Shown here: one piece after another, positions 1 to 4,063 of the stretch
Position numbering within the stretch: the stretch's first letter is position 1
Layout of the letters: each line of letters opens with the position of its first letter
NCBI GenBank assembly: GCA_001795235.1
Contig: MGNZ01000004.1
Coordinates: 1 to 5,060 of the forward strand
Direction: 5' to 3'
DNA: 5,060 nt
DNA from: Chloroflexi bacterium RBG_16_64_32
GTDB lineage: Bacteria > Chloroflexota > Dehalococcoidia > SM23-28-2 > RBG-16-64-32
The notes under the pieces: model-generated
What the model was told of the DNA's origin: nothing
The model's input: only the letters and a program-made list of their open reading frames with translations
Database searches by the model: none
Made by a program: the position numbers and the translations under genes

Positions 1-138
1 GGACTGGATGAGCAGGTCGAGCCAGATGACCCCCGCCGTGTCCTCCAGGGCGGTGCGAATGGTCTCCGCATCGGCGGGCTGCGTAACGGTCCCGCCGCCG
101 GAGCGATGGAAGGCCGTAAGGCCGGTGGTGTCAGGCAC
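1..138 (-). CDS. Probable CorA-family metal-ion transporter, N-terminal fragment
   Basis: The minus strand carries an open frame of 46 codons from a GTG at 136-138 to the left edge, so the gene continues outside the window. It reads VPDTTGLTAFHRSGGG..., then at residues 35-42 AGVIWLDL. A short, variable start followed by a V-W-(I/L/V)-D-L strand is typical of the cytoplasmic N-terminal domain of CorA-type Mg2+/Co2+ channels, but the diagnostic C-terminal GMN motif is not in the window. The GTG is the only ATG/GTG/TTG codon between the upstream in-frame TGA near 215 and the coding stretch, so the start is fairly secure. No Shine-Dalgarno sequence precedes it. A TACAAT box ends only 10 bases upstream, suggesting a very short or absent leader. 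The gene lies downstream of the two tRNA-Ser genes on the same strand. Family assignment rests on about 46 residues and is moderate at best. Confidence 0.55.
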   Translation of the reverse strand, partial: MPDTTGLTAFHRSGGGTVTQPADAETIRTALEDTAGVIWLDLLIQS

Positions 139-148
139 TTCGGGGGCT

Positions 149-154
149 ATTGTA
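149..154 (-). promoter_or_regulatory. Candidate -10 box for the CorA-like gene
   Basis: On the minus strand this reads TACAAT, five of six matches to the sigma-70 -10 consensus. It ends 10 bases before the GTG start, so transcription from about 7 bases downstream would leave only a few untranslated bases. The preceding bases are CGC rather than the TGC seen at three other promoters in the window, and no clear -35 is visible. Confidence 0.35.
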
Positions 155-248
155 GCGCGGCCCGCGCCCGAACACGAGGGTGGCCGCCGCTGACCCTGAC
201 CCGTGCCATAGTCCAGCCATCACCGCCCGCAAACGCGCACGTCACTCA

Positions 249-270
249 GCCGCTGCCAACGGCGAGCGGC
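249..270 (-). terminator. Hairpin just downstream of tRNA-Ser(GGA)
   Basis: Six bases GCCGCT plus GCC pair with GGC plus AGCGGC around a 3-base loop, with one bulged base at 264. This gives a nine-pair GC-rich stem that begins 2 bases beyond the encoded CCA end of the tRNA. There is no T-run after it, so it is not a classical intrinsic terminator. It could act as a weak terminator or as a 3'-processing boundary for the tRNA transcript. Confidence 0.3.
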
Positions 271-272
271 GG

Positions 273-363
273 TGGCGGAGGGGGTGGGATTCGAACCCAC
301 GGTCCGCCTCAGGCGGACACACGCTTTCCAGGCGTGCCCGTTCAACCGCTCCGGCACCCCTCC
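273..363 (-). tRNA. tRNA-Ser, anticodon GGA
   Basis: The minus strand folds as a class II tRNA. The acceptor stem is GGAGGGG (357-363) with CCCCTCC (277-283), the discriminator base is G (276) and CCA is encoded (273-275). The T arm is GTGGG-TTCGAAT-CCCAC (284-300). The anticodon stem pairs 320-324 with 332-336 around a loop of CTGGAAA (325-331), placing anticodon GGA at 327-329, which reads UCC and UCU serine codons. The long variable arm (about 302-318) forms GTCCGCC/GGCGGAC with a 3-base loop, as expected for serine. The D region contains the usual GGTTGAA stretch. It lies 93 bases downstream of the tRNA-Ser(CGA) gene on the same strand and may share its transcript, because only a poor -10-like TATAGC sits directly upstream. 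Confidence 0.97.
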
Positions 364-456
364 CTGCTATACAACCCGCGGAATTTGGGCGTTTGCGGAT
401 AGAGGCCGGGTCTCGCCCTCTTACCTCAAACCTCCACACTTTCTAGCCACTCATCG

Positions 457-548
457 TGGCGGAGGGGGTGGGATTCGAACCCACGGTACCGACAAGTCGG
501 CACAACGGTTTTCGAGACCGCCCCGTTCAACCACTCCGGCACCCCTCC
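457..548 (-). tRNA. tRNA-Ser, anticodon CGA
   Basis: This is a class II serine tRNA on the minus strand. The acceptor stem is GGAGGGG (542-548) with CCCCTCC (461-467), the discriminator is G (460) and CCA is encoded (457-459). The T arm GTGGG-TTCGAAT-CCCAC lies at 468-484. The anticodon stem pairs 505-509 with 517-521, including one G-T pair, and the loop CTCGAAA (510-516) places anticodon CGA at 512-514, which reads UCG. The long variable arm at about 486-503 forms a seven-pair stem. Acceptor stem, T arm and 3' end are identical to the neighbouring tRNA-Ser(GGA), pointing to an old duplication or concerted evolution. A TGCTAAACT promoter element ends 6 bases before the mature 5' end. Confidence 0.97.
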
Positions 549-554
549 GGCTCA

Positions 555-563
555 AGTTTAGCA
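555..563 (-). promoter_or_regulatory. Extended -10 promoter of the tRNA-Ser pair
   Basis: The minus strand reads TGC then TAAACT, an extended -10 with four of six hexamer matches. Only 6 bases (549-554) separate it from the mature tRNA-Ser(CGA) 5' end. Initiation at the usual distance would therefore start at or within a base or two of the tRNA, leaving almost no leader for RNase P. The candidate -35 (GTGAAC, 18 bases upstream) is poor. Confidence 0.45.
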
Positions 564-617
564 GAGCGCGGTACCGGAGTTCACAGGCTCCCTGAAATTC
601 GTGGCGCAGCCGTGGAG

Positions 618-911
618 CTAGCGCTTAGGCTTGGACACCGTGCGGTCGTAACGGGACCGCATCTCCTTCTCCGCCTCCCGCGCCGCCAGACGCGCCTCCT
701 CCCAGGCCTCCTGTACCTGCTCCTGGAGACCTCGCATCGCGCGCCGCAGCCCGGCCAGAGCGTCGTGGTTCTCCCCAAACCGGTAGTCGCCGGCCGCCTC
801 CTCGTCGTCGGTCTCCCGTTCTTGCCTCCCGGCGTCCTTCTCCGGCGCCAACAGCAACGCCGCGGCGAAGCCCGCGCCCAGACCGAGGAGCAAGCCGATC
901 ATGAATCGCAT
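618..911 (-). CDS. YtxH-like small membrane protein
   Basis: This 97-residue protein starts at ATG 909-911. Residues 4-22 form one glycine/alanine/leucine-rich membrane segment (MIGLLLGLGAGFAAALLLAP), followed by a charged linker (about 24-45). A long amphipathic, Glu/Arg/Ala-rich helix at about 52-87 looks like a coiled coil. A short Gly-rich membrane anchor ending in LLLAP, followed by a charged helical tail, is the hallmark of the YtxH/GvpP-like family. The biochemical role of that family is unknown, and Bacillus YtxH belongs to a general-stress operon. The topology is probably a small N-terminal anchor with the tail in the cytoplasm. A strong ribosome binding site sits 5 bases upstream. 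The gene follows the DUF948-like gene after 12 bases, so the two are very likely co-transcribed. It is confidently a gene, with family moderately sure. Confidence 0.85.
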   Translation of the reverse strand: MRFMIGLLLGLGAGFAAALLLAPEKDAGRQERETDDEEAAGDYRFGENHDALAGLRRAMRGLQEQVQEAWEEARLAAREAEKEMRSRYDRTVSKPKR

Positions 912-916
912 TGATG

Positions 917-922
917 ACCTCC
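917..922 (-). promoter_or_regulatory. Ribosome binding site of the YtxH-like gene
   Basis: GGAGGT on the minus strand lies 5 bases before the ATG at 909-911. It sits entirely within the 12-base gap after the stop codon of the upstream gene. This fixes the start and supports translation from a two-gene transcript. Confidence 0.8.
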
Positions 923-923
923 G

Positions 924-1253
924 TTAGTCGCCGGAGCGGCGCCTGAACCGGCTGACCACCACTATGAACCGCCTGGCCCCGGCGAAGACCCCGTACGTGC
1001 GCACCACCGGCGTCACCGCATGATCCGAGATGAAGGCCACGGTGCCGCGCACGTTCTCAGTTGTTTCGCGCACATTCTCCAATGTGGGATGGACGTTCTC
1101 GCTGACAACGCTCCTGACCTTGCGAACGGTGGCGAACGTCATTCCGCCGACGACAACGGACAGGACAATGCCCACCAGAAACAGCACCGTCCCGGCGATG
1201 GTGAAGCTGATGATCGTGACGTCACGCACGTCCTGGAGGGTATCGATTCCCAT
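924..1253 (-). CDS. DUF948/YtxG-like single-pass membrane protein
   Basis: This 109-residue protein starts at ATG 1251-1253. One hydrophobic segment spans about residues 12-40 (TIISFTIAGTVLFLVGIVLSV). It is followed by an amphipathic helix with the repeated pattern VRKVRSVVSENVHPTLENVRETTENVRGTVAFISD (43-77) and a C-terminal part rich in Val/Arg. An N-terminal membrane anchor followed by heptad-like repeats with 'ENVR' units resembles DUF948 proteins such as Bacillus YtxG. Its pairing with a YtxH-like gene 12 bases downstream repeats the Bacillus ytxG-ytxH order. The frame stays open upstream to 1358, but that extension is arginine/proline-rich and crosses the promoter and leader hairpin. A strong ribosome binding site points to the ATG chosen here. 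The function is unknown. I infer a membrane-anchored scaffold or stress-related envelope protein. Confidence 0.85.
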   Translation of the reverse strand: MGIDTLQDVRDVTIISFTIAGTVLFLVGIVLSVVVGGMTFATVRKVRSVVSENVHPTLENVRETTENVRGTVAFISDHAVTPVVRTYGVFAGARRFIVVVSRFRRRSGD

Positions 1254-1260
1254 GAAACGC

Positions 1261-1270
1261 TTCCTCCTCT
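1261..1270 (-). promoter_or_regulatory. Ribosome binding site of the DUF948-like gene
   Basis: The minus strand reads AGAGGAGGAA, with the GGAGG core at 1263-1267, 9 bases before the ATG at 1251-1253. It decides between this start and the longer open frame, which would begin at 1358, upstream of the promoter. Confidence 0.75.
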
Positions 1271-1287
1271 GGGGATTTTGGGACGGC

Positions 1288-1304
1288 CCCCGCCTCAGGC
1301 GGGG
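1288..1304 (-). repeat. Perfect palindromic hairpin in the 5' leader
   Basis: CCCCGCC (1288-1294) and GGCGGGG (1298-1304) form a seven-pair, all-GC stem with a 3-base loop. Given the promoter at 1314-1322, the transcript should begin around 1307, so this hairpin would form the very 5' end of the operon mRNA, about 20 bases before the ribosome binding site. Such 5' hairpins are known to protect mRNAs from 5'-end-dependent decay. That role here is inferred. The inner 13 bases also occur in the variable arm of tRNA-Ser(GGA) at 304-316. Because it lies between the mnmA stop and the next gene it could alternatively help end mnmA transcription, but no T-run follows. Confidence 0.6.
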
Positions 1305-1313
1305 ACGCGGCTC

Positions 1314-1322
1314 ATTATAGCA
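1314..1322 (-). promoter_or_regulatory. Extended -10 promoter of the DUF948-like/YtxH-like operon
   Basis: The minus strand reads TGC then TATAAT, a perfect sigma-70 -10 hexamer with the TGn extension. Candidate -35 hexamers are TTTGCA (spacer 16) or TTGCAA (spacer 15), each matching four of six consensus bases. Predicted initiation near 1307 leaves a leader of about 54 bases with a hairpin and a ribosome binding site. Confidence 0.75.
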
Positions 1323-1373
1323 CGCGACAGCCGCTTGCAAAGGTACATCGCGCGCCACAGTTCCGGCAACGGA

Positions 1374-2465
1374 TCACGATGCGGAGTCGCCCAGCCGGCG
1401 GACGATCGTACCGCCGCCGATCACCCTCTCGCCATCGTAAAAAACTGCGGCCTGGCCGGGGGTGACAGCCCGCTGGGGACGCTGGAAACGAACCACTGCG
1501 GCCTCGCCGCGGACGGCAACGGCCGCGGGCACGGGATCGCTCCGGTAGCGGATGCGCGCCTCCGCCCGGAACGGCTCCCGTGGCGCCCTTCCGGACACGA
1601 ACGATAGCTCGCCGGCGATGAGCCCGGACGCCATCAGCTCCTCGTTCGAGCCGACGACCACCGTACCTGCCTCAGCGTCTATGTCCAGGACGAATAGGGG
1701 CTCGCCGCCCCCTCTGGCCGGCAGGCCCCTCCGCTGGCCCACGGTATAGTTGGCGATCCCCTGGTGCCGGCCCAGTCGGTTGCCCGCCCCATCAACGATC
1801 TCGCCCGGCCGGCTGGATACACGCTTGGCCACGAACGGCCGGTAGTCGCCGGAGGGGATGAAGCAGATGTCGGCGGAATCCGGCTTGTCGGCATTGGGCA
1901 GCCCGTATCGGCGGGCGACCGCCCGGATCTCCTCCTTGGTATGCCCGCCCACGGGGAATAGGGCTCGCGCCAGCTCCCGCTGGCCCAGGCCATACAGGAC
2001 GTAGGACTGGTCCTTCGTCGCGTCGGCGGCCCGCCACATCTCGTAGCCGCTGCCGTTGCGACGAACTCGAAGGTAGTGGCCGGTCGCCAGGTAGTCCGCG
2101 CCCAGGGCTATGGCGTGCTCCAGCAGGGGGCGGAACTTCACCTGATTGTTGCAGGCCAGGCACGGGTTTGGCGTGCGACCGCGGGCATACTCACCGACGA
2201 AGCGTTCGATCACGCCCGCCGCGAACTCCCGCTCGAAGTTCAGGACGTAGTGGCGGATGCCCAGCCGGTCGCAAACGGCTTGGGCGTCATCCGTGTCCTC
2301 AACGGAGCAGCAGCGCCGGTGATGGCGTGGAGCCTCGCCGTCCTCTACCGTCCACAAGCGCATCGTGACGCCTATCACCTCATACCCCTGCTCCTGAAGC
2401 AGGACGGCGGCCACGGAGGAGTCCACTCCACCGGACATAGCGACCACGACTCGAGAGTTAGGCAT
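1374..2465 (-). CDS. mnmA: tRNA-specific 2-thiouridylase MnmA
   Basis: MnmA (TrmU) places sulfur on C2 of the wobble uridine U34 of tRNA-Lys, -Glu and -Gln, using ATP and a persulfide delivered by the IscS/sulfur-relay system in the cytoplasm. The 363 residues match the usual length of about 360-370. The ATP pyrophosphatase P-loop SGGVDSS is at 11-17. The first catalytic cysteine is in NPCLACN (Cys102, with Cys105 nearby) and the second is Cys201 in SADICFIPSGDY. The DATKDQSYVLYGL segment (148-160) and the C-terminal beta-barrel region with YTVGQRRGL (240-248) are also present. The start ATG (2463-2465) gives the expected MPNSRVVVAMSGG; two nearby upstream ATGs are out of frame. No Shine-Dalgarno sequence precedes it, and the likely promoter ends 14 bases upstream, so the leader is very short. 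It is divergent from rsfS. All catalytic residues are intact. Confidence 0.97.
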   Translation of the reverse strand: MPNSRVVVAMSGGVDSSVAAVLLQEQGYEVIGVTMRLWTVEDGEAPRHHRRCCSVEDTDDAQAVCDRLGIRHYVLNFEREFAAGVIERFVGEYARGRTPNPCLACNNQVKFRPLLEHAIALGADYLATGHYLRVRRNGSGYEMWRAADATKDQSYVLYGLGQRELARALFPVGGHTKEEIRAVARRYGLPNADKPDSADICFIPSGDYRPFVAKRVSSRPGEIVDGAGNRLGRHQGIANYTVGQRRGLPARGGGEPLFVLDIDAEAGTVVVGSNEELMASGLIAGELSFVSGRAPREPFRAEARIRYRSDPVPAAVAVRGEAAVVRFQRPQRAVTPGQAAVFYDGERVIGGGTIVRRLGDSAS

Positions 2466-2475
2466 ACCGCATACA

Positions 2476-2484
2476 TGCTATAAT
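2476..2484 (+). promoter_or_regulatory. Extended -10 promoter of rsfS
   Basis: The plus strand reads TGC then TATAAT, a perfect -10 hexamer with TGn extension, identical to the promoter at 1314-1322. The -35 region is weak (TTAGGC at 2458-2463, spacer 15, lying in the first codons of mnmA), consistent with an extended -10 promoter. Initiation near 2491 gives a leader of about 34 bases before the rsfS ribosome binding site and CTG codon. Confidence 0.7.
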
Positions 2485-2485
2485 A
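2480..2485 (-). promoter_or_regulatory. Candidate -10 box of mnmA, overlapping the rsfS promoter
   Basis: Read on the minus strand this is TATTAT (five of six matches), 14 bases before the mnmA ATG. Five of its six positions are shared with the plus-strand TATAAT at 2479-2484. Initiation about 7 bases downstream would leave a leader of only some 7 bases, matching the lack of a Shine-Dalgarno sequence for mnmA. No convincing -35 is visible. Confidence 0.45.
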
Positions 2486-2513
2486 CTTCTCCCGGACACA
2501 GAAAGGCGCTGTT

Positions 2514-2520
2514 GAGGAGG
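2514..2520 (+). promoter_or_regulatory. Ribosome binding site that decides the rsfS start
   Basis: GAGGAGG is an almost perfect Shine-Dalgarno sequence. It is followed after 4 bases by CTG at 2525-2527. No ATG, GTG or TTG lies in frame within reach. The next possible start, TTG at 2591, is 70 bases away and would delete the conserved first helix of RsfS. Confidence 0.65.
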
Positions 2521-2524
2521 ACAC

Positions 2525-2869
2525 CTGGAAGCAGGAGCGCTGGCCCGTAAAATAATAGATCTGCTGGCGGAGAAGCAGGCGGAGGACGTATTGCTGCTGG
2601 ACATCAGCAAGGTGGCGTCCTTCGCCGATTATTTTGTCATCGCCAGCGGCCAGTCGGTGCGCCAGTTGGAGGCGATGGTGGAGTCCGTGAACGAAGGACT
2701 CTCACCGGAAGGCGTGAAGCCTATGGGCCGCGAGGGCGACGCCTCTTCCGGCTGGGTGCTCCTGGACTACGGCGACGTCATCGTTCACGCGTTCGGCCGG
2801 GAGGAGCGCGGCCACTACGACCTGGAAGCCCTCTGGCACGACGCCACGCCGGTCGTGCGGGTGCAGTAG
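2525..2869 (+). CDS. rsfS: Ribosomal silencing factor RsfS, probable CTG start
   Basis: RsfS (RsfA, DUF143/Iojap family) binds ribosomal protein uL14 on the 50S subunit and blocks joining with 30S, lowering translation in starvation. Taken from CTG 2525, the protein has 114 residues, the normal family size. The first helix (EAGALARKIIDLLAEKQAED, about 2-21) is followed by VLLLDISKVASFADYFVIASG, with the signature FADYFVIASG at 33-42, then GWVLLDYGDVIVHAF at 76-90 and RGHYDLEALWHDA at 95-107. An in-frame TGA at 2513-2515 and the absence of ATG, GTG or TTG before TTG 2591 leave CTG, with its ribosome binding site 4 bases upstream, as the best start. From TTG 2591 the protein would have only 92 residues and lose the first helix and part of the first strand. 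It is the only plus-strand gene, transcribed away from mnmA and towards ndk, with a 24-base gap and no visible terminator. Confidence 0.93.
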   Translation: MEAGALARKIIDLLAEKQAEDVLLLDISKVASFADYFVIASGQSVRQLEAMVESVNEGLSPEGVKPMGREGDASSGWVLLDYGDVIVHAFGREERGHYDLEALWHDATPVVRVQ

Positions 2870-2893
2870 CCGCCGACGCTTATCTTCCCGCCG

Positions 2894-3364
2894 CTAGAAG
2901 TCGCCCTCGAACACCCACCTGTCCACGTCCCGCGGGTACGTGTGCATCTCGTCCTCGCGGAAGAATAGGGCCGTCTCCCGCTTCGCCGACTCCAGCGAGT
3001 CGGAGCCGTGAATGAGGTTCCGACCCATCTCCATTGCCAGGTCGCCGCGGATCGTGCCCGGATCGGCGGCGGCGGGATTCGTCGCGCCCATCGTGTTGCG
3101 GACGGTGTTCACGCCGTCCGTTCCCTCCAGCACAGCGGCGATGATGGGGCAGGCCGTGATATAGGAGATGAGCCCATCGTAGAACGGTTTGCCCTCGTGC
3201 TCCGCGTAGTGGCGGCGGGCCAGCGCCTCGTCCATCTGGAACAGCCGCATGGCGACGATACGCAGGCCCCGGCGCTCCAGGCGGGCCAGGATCTCGCCGG
3301 CCAGGCCGCGCTGCATGGCGTCCGGCTTGATCAGGACGAGCGTGCGTTCCACGTTGCGCCCCAT
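2894..3364 (-). CDS. ndk: Nucleoside diphosphate kinase
   Basis: Ndk moves the terminal phosphate of ATP to other (d)NDPs through a phosphohistidine, balancing (d)NTP pools in the cytoplasm. From ATG 3362-3364 there are 156 residues, slightly longer than the usual 135-150. Visible are ERTLVLIKPDA (6-16, Lys13), Tyr53, KPFYDGL (59-65), VRNTMGATNP (88-97), PGTIRGD (102-108) and the active-site loop NLIHGSDS with catalytic His119. The nucleotide-binding residues expected for the family (Arg89, Thr95, Arg106, Asn116) are all present. An alternative GTG at 3350-3352 begins exactly where most homologues do (VERTLVLIKPDA) and is preceded by GGGG, so the true start may be four codons later. The open frame continues upstream to 3676, but that part is antisense-like arginine/glycine-rich sequence inside tsaB. 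The gene is last in the thiL-tsaE-tsaB-ndk operon, 23 bases after tsaB, and may have its own promoter. Confidence 0.97.
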   Translation of the reverse strand: MGRNVERTLVLIKPDAMQRGLAGEILARLERRGLRIVAMRLFQMDEALARRHYAEHEGKPFYDGLISYITACPIIAAVLEGTDGVNTVRNTMGATNPAAADPGTIRGDLAMEMGRNLIHGSDSLESAKRETALFFREDEMHTYPRDVDRWVFEGDF

Positions 3365-3371
3365 TGTAGCA
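3363..3371 (-). promoter_or_regulatory. Possible internal promoter for ndk
   Basis: On the minus strand this reads TGC then TACAAT, an extended -10 like those at 1314-1322 and 2476-2484. It lies in the gap after the tsaB stop and overlaps the proposed ndk ATG. Initiation 7 or so bases downstream would fall just before the alternative GTG start at 3350-3352, which it would make almost leaderless. The spacing from hexamer end to GTG (10 bases) is the same as at the CorA-like gene. No clear -35 exists. Confidence 0.35.
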
Positions 3372-3387
3372 CCGGCGCCGCTACACG

Positions 3388-4062
3388 CTAGCGCTTGCCG
3401 CCGATCACCGGCGGCCGCAGGTAGACGACCCGCAGCTCCGCCGGGTCCTGCCCTTCTCCGGCGGCCAGACGCAGGTGCCCCAGCTCCGCCAGGAAGGCGG
3501 CCCGCCGCACCGACGCCGCCGGCGACGCGATCACCGCCCTCGCGTTCAGGGCGTCCGCTATCGCCGCCGCGAACCCATCGTCCACCTCGCCGCAGAACAG
3601 CGTCCTGCCCCGTCCGCCCCTGGCGCCGATGACGTCCGCCGGCCAGTCCAGGCGCGGCGCCGTCACCTCCCGCCACGGCTGCGAGCGGTAAGCGGCCCAG
3701 GCAAGCTCCCCCCGACCGGCGCGGTGCACCGCCACGATCCGGCCCGAAAAGGCTGCGTGCGGGTAGGCGTCCAGCTCCAGCCGGCTGACCCCCACTACCG
3801 GCAGCTTGAGGGCGTAGGCCAGCCCCTGGGCGGTGCTCACGCCCACCCTCAGGCCGGTGTACATCCCAGGGCCGATGCAGACGAATACGGCCTTCAGGTC
3901 CTCCTTGGCGGCCCCGCCCTGCGCCACCAGCCGCTCGATGGTCGGTAAAAGCTCGACCGTATGGTTGCGGCGGCAGCGCCAGGTGACCTCGGCCTGGAGC
4001 ACGCCCTCGCGCGATAGCGCCACGGAGGCGATCTCGGAGGCGGTGTCAATCGAGAGCTCCAC
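3388..4062 (-). CDS. tsaB: tRNA t6A modification partner TsaB
   Basis: TsaB (YeaZ) is the catalytically inactive ASKHA-fold partner of TsaD. With TsaE they form the complex that transfers threonylcarbamoyl to A37 of ANN-reading tRNAs. The 224 residues agree with the family length. The N-terminal strand MELSIDTASEIASVALS (1-17), HTVELLPTIERLV (34-46) and the signature GPGMYTGLRVG (64-74) followed by STAQGLAYALKLPVVGVSRLE (76-96) are clear. The tail ends in RVVYLRPP (211-218), the usual C-terminal YLR. The region near 111-125 (AVHRAGRGELAWAAY) replaces the common DARRGEVY stretch, a modest divergence. Translation starts at GTG 4060-4062, one base after the tsaE stop, with AAAGG inside the end of tsaE as ribosome binding site. 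The two genes are therefore translationally linked. The partner gene tsaD is not in the window. Confidence 0.95.
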   Translation of the reverse strand: MELSIDTASEIASVALSREGVLQAEVTWRCRRNHTVELLPTIERLVAQGGAAKEDLKAVFVCIGPGMYTGLRVGVSTAQGLAYALKLPVVGVSRLELDAYPHAAFSGRIVAVHRAGRGELAWAAYRSQPWREVTAPRLDWPADVIGARGGRGRTLFCGEVDDGFAAAIADALNARAVIASPAASVRRAAFLAELGHLRLAAGEGQDPAELRVVYLRPPVIGGKR

Positions 4063-4063
4063 G

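Noticed and set aside
364..376. Separate promoter for tRNA-Ser(GGA)
   Set aside because: The minus strand reads TTGTATAGCAG here, but no hexamer is at the right distance with a good match; co-transcription with the upstream tRNA is simpler.
106..595. Plus-strand open frames giving GGGGIRTHG and MAEGVGFEPTV peptides
   Set aside because: They are antisense readings of the two tRNA-Ser genes. Such VGFEPT/GIRTHG 'proteins' are a familiar annotation artefact over serine tRNAs.
1254..1358. Longer start for the DUF948-like gene (144 residues)
   Set aside because: It would span the TGCTATAAT promoter and the leader hairpin, while ATG 1253 has a strong ribosome binding site.
1020..1607. 195-residue plus-strand open frame
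   Set aside because: It runs antisense across the DUF948-like gene and the mnmA 3' end, has no recognisable domain and no ribosome binding site.
2870..2893. Bidirectional terminator between convergent rsfS and ndk
   Set aside because: The 24-base gap contains direct CCGCC repeats but no inverted repeat and no T-run, so no terminator can be supported.
3365..3676. N-terminal extension of ndk to 260 residues
   Set aside because: The extension lies within tsaB in another frame, is low-complexity Gly/Arg/Ala, and normal Ndk begins at ATG 3364 or GTG 3352.
3475..3948. 157-residue plus-strand open frame antisense to tsaB
   Set aside because: It is an Arg/Pro/His-rich shadow of a clear tsaB gene; its composition reflects the GC-rich codon pattern of the opposite strand.
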